NCBI RefSeq assembly: GCF_021653975.1
Contig: NZ_JAJKFK010000005.1
Span: 124,001 to 188,000, forward strand
Length of the DNA stretch: 64,000 nt
Direction: 5' to 3'
Source of the DNA: Amycolatopsis sp. GM8
GTDB lineage: Bacteria > Actinomycetota > Actinomycetes > Mycobacteriales > Pseudonocardiaceae
Under the pieces are notes generated by a model. That model had not been told where the DNA came from and did not search any database. It saw nothing but the letters and a program-made list of their open reading frames with translations. Positions 9,033 to 17,365 of the stretch are shown here, in pieces. Position numbers and translations under genes: made by a program. Numbering within the stretch: position 1 is the first letter of the stretch; the number at the start of each line of letters is the position of its first letter.

Positions 9033-9109
9033 GGCGGTCGTCCGTTCCAGGTCCGGCCGCCGGTGGCCAGGGCCTGGCCACCGGCGGCCGGAGCTTCTTG
9101 GTCACCGGA

Positions 9110-10468
9110 TTATGCCTGTGTCGCCGTTCCCTCGGCGACTTCGGCCGCGGCAGGCGACGAGCCCCGCGCGCCGCGGGCGGACATCCCGCGGACGAGGAGA
9201 ATCGTCGCGAGGGCGCCGACCAGTGGCGCCAGCGCGAAGATCCGGTACATCGATCCCGGACCCCAGCCGGCCTGCACGAGAAAGCCGGCGAACAGGGGCG
9301 CCAGAATGGCACCGACCCTGCTCACGGCACCGGCGATGCCGAGCGCCGTCGCGCGGGCTTCCGTCGGATAGAGCGCCGGCACGATGACGTTGATGCCCGA
9401 AACCGTGCCGGTGGCGAGAAGGCCGACGAGCACCGCCACGACCAGCGCGCTGCCCAAGGAGCCGAGCGACACCGAGAAGAGAACGAGCGCGAGTGCGCCG
9501 GCGACGAAGTACGCGGCGGTCAGCCGGCGCGCCTCGAAGCGAGATGCCAGCACACCCAGCAACACCGCGCCCAGGACCCCGCCGATGGCGAAGAGCACGC
9601 CACCGCTGAGACCCTGCTGAGTGGACATACCCGCCTTCAGCAGCAAGCTCGGCGTCCACGAACTCGTGAAGTAGTACGTCGTCTGCGCCGCGACGAACGC
9701 GACCCAGACCAGCACCGTCCGGACGGCGTTGTTGCCGCGGAAGAGCGATTCGAGCGCCACCTTGCGCGGTGCCGGCGCCTTCTCGGGCAGCTCGTCGACC
9801 TGGGCGCGGCCCATCGAGACGAGGATACGGTTGAGCCTGGCCAGCGCGTTGTCAGGACGCCGCGCGACGAGGTAGTCGATCGACTCGGGCAGGTAACGCA
9901 GGCCGATGGCGAAGATGATCGCCGTGGCGACGCCGCCGAACACGAAGACCGACCGCCACCCGTACGGGCCCACGAGCTGGCTCGTCGCGATCCCCGCGAT
10001 GATCGCGCCCAGGCCGTAGCCCGTCGTGATCAGTGCGACGGCCATTCCCCGGCGCTTGTTGTTCGCGTACTCGGAAGCGAGCACCGGCAGACTGGCCGCC
10101 ATCACCCCGATGGCCACGCCGGTGACCGCCCGGGCGGCGAGGAGCTGACCGAATCCCTGCGACACGGAGGCGCCCAGCATGCCCAGCGAAGCCACGGCAA
10201 GAAAAATGAGGGTCAAGCGGCGGCGGCCGATGCGATCGGCGAGCGGGGCCAGGAACAGGGCCCCGAAGGCCATCCCCGCCGGGCCGGCGCTGAACAGGAG
10301 TCCCAGCTGGGACGGGGCCAGGTGCCAGGCCTTGGCGATCGTCGGCCCGACGAACGAGATCATCAGGAGGTCGAAGCCATCGATCAGGTTCATGACAAGG
10401 CACAGCGAGACCGCCCCGATCTGGGCGCGACTCATGGGTGATCTTTTGATCTGCTCGAGAACGTTCAA
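9110..10468 (-). CDS. MFS transporter, aromatic acid:H+ symporter (AAHS) type
   Basis: The 452-residue protein has about 12 hydrophobic segments. TM1 carries the AAHS-like LIDGFDLLMISFVGPTIA (the D-G-[FY]-D motif of BenK/PcaK transporters), the TM2-3 loop has LADRIGRRRLT (the MFS GxLaDrxGrr motif), and TM7-8 and TM10 follow the family pattern. It probably imports an aromatic carboxylate or related acid by proton symport. It lies 77 bp upstream of the regulator and about 185 bp downstream of the flavin monooxygenase, in the middle of the aryl-CoA genes, which supports the aromatic-substrate reading. Confidence 0.9.
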   Translation of the reverse strand: MNVLEQIKRSPMSRAQIGAVSLCLVMNLIDGFDLLMISFVGPTIAKAWHLAPSQLGLLFSAGPAGMAFGALFLAPLADRIGRRRLTLIFLAVASLGMLGASVSQGFGQLLAARAVTGVAIGVMAASLPVLASEYANNKRRGMAVALITTGYGLGAIIAGIATSQLVGPYGWRSVFVFGGVATAIIFAIGLRYLPESIDYLVARRPDNALARLNRILVSMGRAQVDELPEKAPAPRKVALESLFRGNNAVRTVLVWVAFVAAQTTYYFTSSWTPSLLLKAGMSTQQGLSGGVLFAIGGVLGAVLLGVLASRFEARRLTAAYFVAGALALVLFSVSLGSLGSALVVAVLVGLLATGTVSGINVIVPALYPTEARATALGIAGAVSRVGAILAPLFAGFLVQAGWGPGSMYRIFALAPLVGALATILLVRGMSARGARGSSPAAAEVAEGTATQA

Positions 10469-10653
10469 GGGAACCTCGCTTCGTTGCGACGGTCGATTCG
10501 GCGGAATACCCGTGGGCTGCAGGTGGGAGCGTTTTCCGGGTACGGGGCACTCCGGATCATGTATGTAACGCTCACTCTACAATGTCCGAGATGCCGTGAC
10601 CAGACCCGTTTCGCACCTCGGGTCGTATTGAGGTTCGGGGCACCGCGTGATGA

Positions 10654-12276
10654 TCAGGCCCGGCCACCACCGCTGGGCTCGTGGGCGATCAGGTCGATCC
10701 GGCCGGTGAGCAGACCTTCCAGCAGGTCGGTCCGGAACTCGGCGGGACCGCGGACGGCCACGGTCGTGCGGCACGACGTGCGAATGCGTTCGGCCAGCGC
10801 GACCCGGTCCAGTAACGAGCCGCGCTCCGACCGACCGCTCAGTAGTACGCCGTCGGCACCGGCCGCGATCGCCGCCTCGGCGCGTTTCACGAGCGCGGTC
10901 GCATCGGCGCCCCACGGGTCATCGGTGTCCACAGTGATTTCCGCCAGGATCGCCGGTGCGGCATAGCGCGCTCGTGCCGCGGCGACCTCGCCCAGCGAGA
11001 CCACAGCCACAGCGCCGCCATCCTGTCCGAGCACGCGGTGCTCCAGCACGACGTTGTCGCGCACGCGCAGCGGGCGGTGGACCAGCCATTCCCCGAAGGC
11101 TCCGGCGTCAGAGGGCGGGTTCCCGCCGAGGCTCTGTGCGGCTTCGTTGATGAGCTCGGGCGCCGAGGTGAGCAGTTTGCCGAGCGACATCGATCCGGAC
11201 CGGGTCAGGTACGAGACCGCCATCCGCGCCGGGGACAGGTCGAGCCGCCGGTCGATCGACTGCCACCACAGGTTGCTGCGCCAGGCCCGGTCCTGCAGCA
11301 GCGCGGTGGCCGGCCGCTGGGTCGCCTCGTAGCCGGCCAGCGCGTCGGGCAGCGAATCGGTGGTGGTGAGCGCGTCCGCGAGCGAGATCGCGCTTTCCAT
11401 GGCGTGTTTCGTGCCCGATCCCAGCGAAAAGTGCGCGGTCGCCATGGCGTCGCCGATCAGCACGACGTTCTCGTGGTGCCAGCGGTCGCACCGCACCCAG
11501 CGGAACCGGCCCCAGACCGACCGGTTGCCGATCAAGGGGGCGCCGTCGAGCAGATCCTTGAACACCTCCGCCAGGTACGTGAGCGCCTGAGCGTCCGAAC
11601 TCCCGTCCTGGCGCGGGCCGATGGCCATACCGGCCGCACGGACGGTTTCGAGTGACGCTTCGATCACATGGCCGGACCGGGTCGCGGTGAAGGGGTAGGA
11701 GTGCGTCGCGTAGACGCCGTGCTCGGTCTCCACGGGAATGAAAACCGCGGAGTCGAGGACGACGTCGGCGGCGCACCAGATGAACGTGTCCCGGGCGAAG
11801 CTTTCGTGGGCGCCGAGTTCGTCGCGCAGGGCGGCCCGGCTGGCACTGTTCGCGCCGTCCGCGACAACCACGACGTCGGACCGCCGCCGCAACTCGTGCA
11901 CATCCGCCTTGGTCCCGGACTGCAGGTCGACACCGGCCGACCGGCACGCGGAGGCCAGCACCCGCAACAGGTCCCGGCGGGCCACCGCGAGCCCCCGGCT
12001 GAACTCGGGAATCCGCACCGTTCCGCTGGCCAGCCGGAACTCCGCGCTCGGAGCGGCGACCCCCAAAGCGGCGATCTCGGCATGGGTCTCCTGGTCGGCC
12101 GCCTCGAACGAGGCCAGGGCGCTGCCGGTGAGGCTCACGCCGAACCCGAACGGCTCGTCGTGCGCGGCGCGTTCGTAAACGGTCACCGACCACTCGGGCC
12201 GGCGCCGTTTCAGCAACCGCGCCGCGTACAGGCCGGCGGGTCCACCACCGATGATCGAGACGATTTTTCCTGCCAT
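10654..12276 (-). CDS. FAD-dependent aryl-CoA monooxygenase component (anthraniloyl/salicylyl-CoA monooxygenase-like) with degenerate C-terminal barrel
   Basis: The ATG at 12276 (540 residues) is preceded by GGAGG; the longer open frame upstream is a shadow. The N-terminus has the FAD dinucleotide motif GGGPAG (10-15), and the GDAMATAHFSLGSGTKHAMESA segment is the second FAD-binding motif of the PHBH-type family. The resemblance is to the N-terminal half of anthraniloyl-CoA monooxygenase/reductase and salicylyl-CoA 5-hydroxylase, which hydroxylate or epoxidise aryl-CoA thioesters. In those enzymes an old-yellow-enzyme domain is fused; here it is the next gene upstream. The last about 120 residues (LAEITVD ... 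GADGVLLSGRS ... LAERIRTSCRTTVAVRG) look like a shrunken half of such a barrel. Confidence 0.85.
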   Translation of the reverse strand: MAGKIVSIIGGGPAGLYAARLLKRRRPEWSVTVYERAAHDEPFGFGVSLTGSALASFEAADQETHAEIAALGVAAPSAEFRLASGTVRIPEFSRGLAVARRDLLRVLASACRSAGVDLQSGTKADVHELRRRSDVVVVADGANSASRAALRDELGAHESFARDTFIWCAADVVLDSAVFIPVETEHGVYATHSYPFTATRSGHVIEASLETVRAAGMAIGPRQDGSSDAQALTYLAEVFKDLLDGAPLIGNRSVWGRFRWVRCDRWHHENVVLIGDAMATAHFSLGSGTKHAMESAISLADALTTTDSLPDALAGYEATQRPATALLQDRAWRSNLWWQSIDRRLDLSPARMAVSYLTRSGSMSLGKLLTSAPELINEAAQSLGGNPPSDAGAFGEWLVHRPLRVRDNVVLEHRVLGQDGGAVAVVSLGEVAAARARYAAPAILAEITVDTDDPWGADATALVKRAEAAIAAGADGVLLSGRSERGSLLDRVALAERIRTSCRTTVAVRGPAEFRTDLLEGLLTGRIDLIAHEPSGGGRA

Positions 12277-12311
12277 GACTGGCTTCCTCCGTTCTGGAAG
12301 CGCGGCCGCCG

Positions 12312-13451
12312 CTAGTGGTGCCGGCGCCATGCGCCCTTCAGGTACTGGGTGGGATAGGGCGCCTCGTCGCGCTCGATGCCGAGGACATGGGCCGCCCGCA
12401 ACGGCCACGAGGGTTCGCGCAACGCCGCGCGAGCGAGCAGGACCGCGTCCGCGGAGCCTTCGGCGAGAATGTGCTCGGCCTGTTCCGGGTCGGTGATCAA
12501 GCCGACCGCGGCGGTGGGGATCCCAGCGGCGCCGCGCACCTGCCGGGCGAACGGAACCTGGTAGCCGGGGCCGACGGTGATGCGACCGGGCGCCACCACG
12601 CCGCCGGACGAGACGTCGACGAGGTCGACCCCGAGGGGCTGGATCCGGGCGGCCAGTTCGGCGGTGTCTTCGACCGTCCACCCGCCCTCGACCCATTCAC
12701 TCGCCGAGAACCGGACGAAAAGTGGTTTGCGGCCAGGCCATTCCGTCCTCACCGCGTCGACGATCTCGACGAGCAGCCTGATCCGGTTGTCGAACGATCC
12801 GCCGTAGTCGTCGGTGCGGAAGTTCGACAGCGGGGAGAGGAATTGGTGGATGAGGTAGCCGTGTGCCGCGTGCAGTTCGATGACGTCGAAGCCCGCACGG
12901 TCGGCACGCGCCGCCGCGGCGGCGAACCCGCGCACAGTGCCGGCGATGTCGTCCCGGGTCATCTCGTGGGGCGTGTCGAGACCGTCGAGCGCTACCGGCG
13001 ACGGGCCCACAATGCGCCAGCCCCCTTCGGCGGCGGGGATCGTCCCGGCGCGGCGCAGCGCGGGCGCCCAGGTGGACGCCTTACGTCCCGCGTGGGCGAG
13101 TTGCACGCCGATCGCCGTGTGCTGGCTGTGCGCGAACTCGACGATCCGGGCCCAGGCGGCCTGCTGGGTTTCGTTCCACAGCCCGGTGTCCTGCGGGCTG
13201 ATCCGTCCTTCCGGGACGACCGCGGTGGCTTCGGTCAGGACGAGTCCGAACCCGCCGGCCGCGCGGGCGCCGAGATGGACGAGGTGCCAGTCGGTCGGGA
13301 CGCCGTCGCGGGCTTCGACGCTGTACTGGCACATGGGCGCCAGCCACACCCGGTTCTTGAACTCGACGTCGCGCAACCGCAGCGGCGAGAACACCATCGG
13401 GGTGCCTGTCGCCCGTTCTGCCCGCGTCGCGTCGGCGGCCGGGCGCGTCAC
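12312..13451 (-). CDS. NADH:flavin oxidoreductase (old yellow enzyme, YqjM-like), likely partner of the aryl-CoA monooxygenase
   Basis: The GTG at 13451 overlaps the thiolase stop as GTGA (379 residues); the longer frame to 13532 runs inside the thiolase gene. It is a complete FMN barrel: APMCQYS carries the YqjM-type Cys that tunes the flavin, QLAHAGRKAST binds FMN, ELHAAHGYLIHQFLSPLSN gives the substrate His pair, and DDYGGSFDNRIR is the family signature. The C-terminus AVGLITDPEQAEHIL and DAVLLARAALREP completes the phosphate site. In fused aryl-CoA monooxygenase/reductases this domain reduces the oxygenated aryl-CoA. Its position 35 bp upstream of the FAD component suggests the same two-step reaction from separate polypeptides. 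Confidence 0.88.
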   Translation of the reverse strand: MTRPAADATRAERATGTPMVFSPLRLRDVEFKNRVWLAPMCQYSVEARDGVPTDWHLVHLGARAAGGFGLVLTEATAVVPEGRISPQDTGLWNETQQAAWARIVEFAHSQHTAIGVQLAHAGRKASTWAPALRRAGTIPAAEGGWRIVGPSPVALDGLDTPHEMTRDDIAGTVRGFAAAAARADRAGFDVIELHAAHGYLIHQFLSPLSNFRTDDYGGSFDNRIRLLVEIVDAVRTEWPGRKPLFVRFSASEWVEGGWTVEDTAELAARIQPLGVDLVDVSSGGVVAPGRITVGPGYQVPFARQVRGAAGIPTAAVGLITDPEQAEHILAEGSADAVLLARAALREPSWPLRAAHVLGIERDEAPYPTQYLKGAWRRHH

Positions 13452-14665
13452 GACAGTCGCTCCAGGACGACCGCCATGCCCTGTCCCCCGCCGACGCACA
13501 TCGTCACCAGCCCGGTTTGCTTGTCGTGCCACCGCAATGAGTTGATCATCGTGGTGACCAGGCGTGCCCCGGTCATCCCGAACGGATGCCCGACCGCGAT
13601 CGCACCGCCGTTGACATTGAGCCGGTCCAGATCGATCGCCAGTTCCCGCTGCGATGCGAGAACCTGCGCGGCGAAGGCTTCGTTGATCTCGACGAGATCG
13701 ATTCCGGCCATGGTCATCCCGGCATTGGCGAGCGCTTTCGTGCTCGCCTGGACGGGGCCGGTGCCCATGATCTCGGGGCTCAATCCGGACACGCCGGTGG
13801 CGACCACCCGCGCCAGCGGCGTCAGTCCGAGGTCGCGAGCGTGCGTGTCACTCATGACCACGAGCGCCGCGGCGCCGTCATTGAGCGGGCAGCAGTTGCC
13901 CGCGGTCACGGTGCCGTCCGGCCGGAACACGGGCTTGAGCGCGCCGAGTCCGTCGAGGGTGACGTTCGGCCGCGGCCCGTCGTCGTGGGCCACGAGCTCG
14001 CCGTCCGGCGTGCGGACGGGGGTGATCTCCCGCGCCCAGAAACCGTTCGCGATGGCCTCCTGCGCGCGGTGCTGGCTGCGGCAGGCGAACTCGTCCTGGT
14101 CCGCGCGGCTCACCCCGTATCGCTGCGCGACGTTCTCCGCCGTCTGCCCCATGGCGATGTAGATGTCGGGGAGCTCACCCGTTTCGCGGGGATCGCTCCA
14201 CTCGACGCCGCCATCGGCGGCTCGGGCGCTGCGTTCGCGAGCGCGATCGAACTTCGGGTTCATGGTGTCGGGCAAGGAATCGCTGTTGCCCTTGTCGAAG
14301 CGGCTGACGGTTTCGACGCCCGCGGCCACGAACGCGGAGCCTTCGCCCGCCGTGATGGCGTGGAACGCCATGCGCAGGGTCTGCAGGCTGGAGGCGCAGT
14401 AGCGAGTGACGGTGGTGCCGGGAACCGTGTCGAGTCCCAAGAGGACGGAGACCGCTCGCGCCATGTTGTGTCCTTGCTCGCCGCCGGGGCACCCGCAACC
14501 GAGCATCAGGTCGTCGAGGCGCGTGGCGTCGAGCGACGGGACCTTCTCCAGGGCCGCGGAAACCATCGCGGCGGCGAGGTCGTCCGGCCGCATCGCGGCC
14601 AGCGATCCCTTGCCCGCCCGGCCGATGGGCGAACGGGCGGTCGACACGATGACTGCGTCGGGCAT
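13448..14665 (-). CDS. acetyl-CoA acetyltransferase / 3-ketoacyl-CoA thiolase
   Basis: The 405-residue protein has all classical thiolase residues: RYCASSLQTL with the nucleophilic Cys, the NEAFAAQ motif, GHPFGMTGAR with the catalytic His, and CVGGGQGMA with the second Cys. A GGAGG site lies about 10 bp before the ATG at 14665. It cleaves a beta-ketoacyl-CoA with CoA to give acetyl-CoA and a shortened acyl-CoA. It is followed by the OYE gene with a 4-bp overlap and preceded by the APH-like kinase gene. In the pathway proposed for this cluster it would release an aryl-CoA from an aroylacetyl-CoA (inference). Confidence 0.93.
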   Translation of the reverse strand: MPDAVIVSTARSPIGRAGKGSLAAMRPDDLAAAMVSAALEKVPSLDATRLDDLMLGCGCPGGEQGHNMARAVSVLLGLDTVPGTTVTRYCASSLQTLRMAFHAITAGEGSAFVAAGVETVSRFDKGNSDSLPDTMNPKFDRARERSARAADGGVEWSDPRETGELPDIYIAMGQTAENVAQRYGVSRADQDEFACRSQHRAQEAIANGFWAREITPVRTPDGELVAHDDGPRPNVTLDGLGALKPVFRPDGTVTAGNCCPLNDGAAALVVMSDTHARDLGLTPLARVVATGVSGLSPEIMGTGPVQASTKALANAGMTMAGIDLVEINEAFAAQVLASQRELAIDLDRLNVNGGAIAVGHPFGMTGARLVTTMINSLRWHDKQTGLVTMCVGGGQGMAVVLERLS

Positions 14666-14711
14666 GTGACGGGCCTCCGGGGAAAGTCGTTGGTGGGTAG
14701 GAGAAAATGGC

Positions 14712-15722
14712 TCAGGCGTCCAGCCTGGTGAGGGCGAACTCGGCCAGTAACCCGGCCTCGGCGGCCAGGCCGTCCACGGCGAGGTCCGAACCGGCTCGTC
14801 CGCCGCCGCGGTATCGGGCGGCGACGCCGAGTGTGATGACCGCCAGGCGCCAGGCCGCGAAGGCGATGTAGTACGGCAGTTCGGTGAGATCGAGCCCGGT
14901 TCCGGTGGCGTAGCGGGCCGAAAGTTCTTCCGCGGCAGGGAAACCGATCAGTTCACTCCCCCGTGGCACGACCTTGGCCAGGCGATCTTCCGGTTGCCAA
15001 TAGAGCAGCAACCAGCCGAGGTCAGCGAGGGGATCCCCTTGGGTGGACAGCTCCCAATCCAGGACCGCGCGGACCTCACCGGCCTCGGAGAGGACCACGT
15101 TGTCGAGCCGGAAATCGCCGTGCAGCAAGGAAGTGCGCTGCTGGCGTGGGATCCGGCCGGTGAGCCGATCGTGCCCTTCGCTCAGCAGGGCGACGGTGGC
15201 GGGCTCGCCGTGGATCTGGGCCGACCACCGGCGCAGTTGCCGGGCGAGGTATCCCTCGGGGCGCCCCAGATCGGCGAGGCCCAGCTCGGCCGGGGAAACC
15301 CGGTGCAGCTCAACGAGTTCGTCGACGAGCGCCTGCCCGGCCCGGCGTCGGGCCGGTTCCGCCAGCGCCACCGCACTCGCGGTGTCCCGCGCGATGATGC
15401 CGCCGACGAACTCCATCACCGAGAACGGGGCGCCGATCACGTCCTCGTCGTCGCAGAAGGCAAGCTGGGCAGCAACATGGACGCGCGAACGCTGATGCAG
15501 GCTCTGCTGGATCCGGAACTCTCGGGCGACGTCATGGGCACCCTTCACATCGATTCGCGCGGGCGGACGCCTCAGCGCGACGCGGTGCCCCGTCGCGTCG
15601 TCCACGCGATAGGTCAGGTTCGAGCGGCCGCCGGCGATCAGCGTCGATGTGAGCGGCGGCTGGAGATCCGGCACCCGCTCGATGAGCCACGGTCCGAGCC
15701 GTTCCATCGCCACGGCGGTCAT
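14712..15722 (-). CDS. APH-fold phosphotransferase (ACAD10/11- or LvaA-like kinase)
   Basis: The 336-residue protein has the aminoglycoside-phosphotransferase kinase fold: an N-terminal lobe starting at IAGGRSNLTYRV, the catalytic loop LLHGDFRLDN and the metal-binding AVLDWELSTQGDPLADLGWLL. Such stand-alone APH proteins next to acyl-CoA dehydrogenases correspond to the kinase half of ACAD10/ACAD11 and to LvaA of levulinate catabolism, which phosphorylate 4-hydroxyacyl-CoAs. That activity is plausible here but not shown. Antibiotic resistance is unlikely given the context. It overlaps the aryl-acid ligase stop as ATGA, so translation is coupled. Confidence 0.88.
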   Translation of the reverse strand: MTAVAMERLGPWLIERVPDLQPPLTSTLIAGGRSNLTYRVDDATGHRVALRRPPARIDVKGAHDVAREFRIQQSLHQRSRVHVAAQLAFCDDEDVIGAPFSVMEFVGGIIARDTASAVALAEPARRRAGQALVDELVELHRVSPAELGLADLGRPEGYLARQLRRWSAQIHGEPATVALLSEGHDRLTGRIPRQQRTSLLHGDFRLDNVVLSEAGEVRAVLDWELSTQGDPLADLGWLLLYWQPEDRLAKVVPRGSELIGFPAAEELSARYATGTGLDLTELPYYIAFAAWRLAVITLGVAARYRGGGRAGSDLAVDGLAAEAGLLAEFALTRLDA

Positions 15723-17365
15723 CGTGACACCGTCCGGGCCTGCCGCTCCCGGGCGAGTTTCGCCGCGATGTCCTCACGCAGGCGCTTCTTCGCGACCTTG
15801 CGGATGCTCGTGACCGGCAGCTCGGGGCGCACCTCGACCCGCTCGGGGAGCTTGAACTTCGCGACCCCTTGTGCGAGCAGGAATTCGGCCAGATCCGCCA
15901 CGGTCGGGACCGGAACGTCCGCGCGCGGCACGACGTAGGCGCACACCCGCTCGCCCAGTTCCGGGTCGGGCATGCCGACGACCGCGACCTCGGCGACGCC
16001 GGGGTGGGTCACCAGGATCCGCTCCAGCTCGTCGGCGTGGATCTTCTCGCCGCCACGATTGACGTTGTCCTTGATACGCCCTTCGATCGAATAAAACGTC
16101 GTGCCACCGACGTCGTGGGCACGCGCGAGGTCGCCCGTACGGAAGAAGCCGTCCGGGGTGAACGCGACCGCGTTGTGCTCGGCCGCGGCGAAGTAACCGG
16201 GAATCGTGTACGGCCCGCGGCACGCCAGTTCCCCGACCTCGCCCGGCGCCACATCGGCCAGTTCGTCGTCCAGGATGCGCACCTCGTCCAGCGGGTGGAT
16301 CGGGGTGCCGACCGTGGTCCGGCGGGCGTCCGCCGGCGCGTCCCACGGGGTACCCATGATCATCCCCTCGCCCATGCCGAACACGCCGAGCGCGCGAATG
16401 CCGAGCTCGGACTCCAGCCGGGCCGCGTATTCGGGGGTCTGCGGGCCGACGTTCAGCCGGACCAGCGAGCTCAGGTCGGCCGCACGCGCCGCCTCCGATT
16501 CGAGCAGCCGGTACGCGACGGTGGCATTGGCGACCATGTCGGTGACCCGTTCGCGCTCGACGAAACCGGCGATCACCTCCGCGTCCGCCCGCGGCGCCAG
16601 GACGACGGTCGCGCCGGTGAGCATGGCGGGCAGGACACACAACGCGATACCGGCGTTGTGCATGACCGGCAGAGCGTGCATGGCCACGGTCCGCTCGTCC
16701 CAATCCCAGCGGTCCGCCCAGGCCCGCGCGTTGCACAGGTAGTCGCAATGCAGCCGCGGAATGAGCTTCGGCGTGCCCGTGGTGCCGCCGGACAGCTGCA
16801 GCACGGCGAGGTCCTCGGCGCCCACATCGGGCAACGGCCCCGGCGGGTGCGCGACCAGCTCGTCCAATGTGACGCCACCGCTCCCCCGCGCCGCGATCGT
16901 GAACCGGACGCTCTCGTGGGTCTGGGCGAGCTCGGCCGCCAATGCTGGCAGGTCGGCTCGTGGCCAATCCGCCTGGATCAGATGGGCTCGGGCACCGGTG
17001 AGCGCGATCAGGTCACCGACTTCACGTCTCCCGTGCTGGGGCAGCGAACACACGGGCACCAGCCCGCTCTTGAGCAGGCCGTAGAACCCGACGAGCGTTT
17101 CCACCACATTGCCGGACTGCACGACCACGGCGTCACCCGGGCGCAGCCCGCGGTCCAGCAGCCCGCAGGCCACAGCGGTCGCCTGCCGGTCGAGTTCGGC
17201 GTAGGTGAGCCGCCGCTCGGCGTCCACCACCGCCACCCGCTCGGGCAGACGGGTGGCGGTGGCGCGCAGCACCGCACCGATCGCGGTACTGCCCCAGGCG
17301 CCGGCCGCCCGATAGCGCGCAGCGAGCGCTTCGGGCCGCCGGGGCAGGAGCCGGTCAGCGGGCAT
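15719..17365 (-). CDS. aryl-acid AMP/CoA ligase of the DhbE/EntE-like group
   Basis: The 548-residue ANL-superfamily protein has the P-loop LQLSGGTTGTPKLIPR (about 189-204), the A5-like FGMGEGMIMGT, the hinge GRIKDNVNRGGEKIHADELE and a C-terminal SIRKVAKKRL with the catalytic Lys. It resembles 2,3-dihydroxybenzoate-AMP ligases more than benzoate-CoA ligases (HCDYLCNAR segment). It keeps the His-Asn pair (236-237, VMHNAG) that in DhbE contacts the ortho substituent of the acid. This points to a 2-hydroxy- or 2-amino-substituted aryl acid or aroylacetate. The gene overlaps the stop of the carboxylase beta gene by 11 bp, so it should act directly after it. Confidence 0.87.
   Translation of the reverse strand: MPADRLLPRRPEALAARYRAAGAWGSTAIGAVLRATATRLPERVAVVDAERRLTYAELDRQATAVACGLLDRGLRPGDAVVVQSGNVVETLVGFYGLLKSGLVPVCSLPQHGRREVGDLIALTGARAHLIQADWPRADLPALAAELAQTHESVRFTIAARGSGGVTLDELVAHPPGPLPDVGAEDLAVLQLSGGTTGTPKLIPRLHCDYLCNARAWADRWDWDERTVAMHALPVMHNAGIALCVLPAMLTGATVVLAPRADAEVIAGFVERERVTDMVANATVAYRLLESEAARAADLSSLVRLNVGPQTPEYAARLESELGIRALGVFGMGEGMIMGTPWDAPADARRTTVGTPIHPLDEVRILDDELADVAPGEVGELACRGPYTIPGYFAAAEHNAVAFTPDGFFRTGDLARAHDVGGTTFYSIEGRIKDNVNRGGEKIHADELERILVTHPGVAEVAVVGMPDPELGERVCAYVVPRADVPVPTVADLAEFLLAQGVAKFKLPERVEVRPELPVTSIRKVAKKRLREDIAAKLARERQARTVSR

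Noticed and set aside
10654..12696. 680-residue reading of the flavin monooxygenase with a long N-terminal extension
   Set aside because: The extension lies over the OYE gene in another frame and has shadow composition; GGAGG before ATG 12276 decides the start.
14712..15722. aminoglycoside resistance gene
   Set aside because: The APH fold is shared by many kinases; the operon is catabolic, so resistance is not supported.
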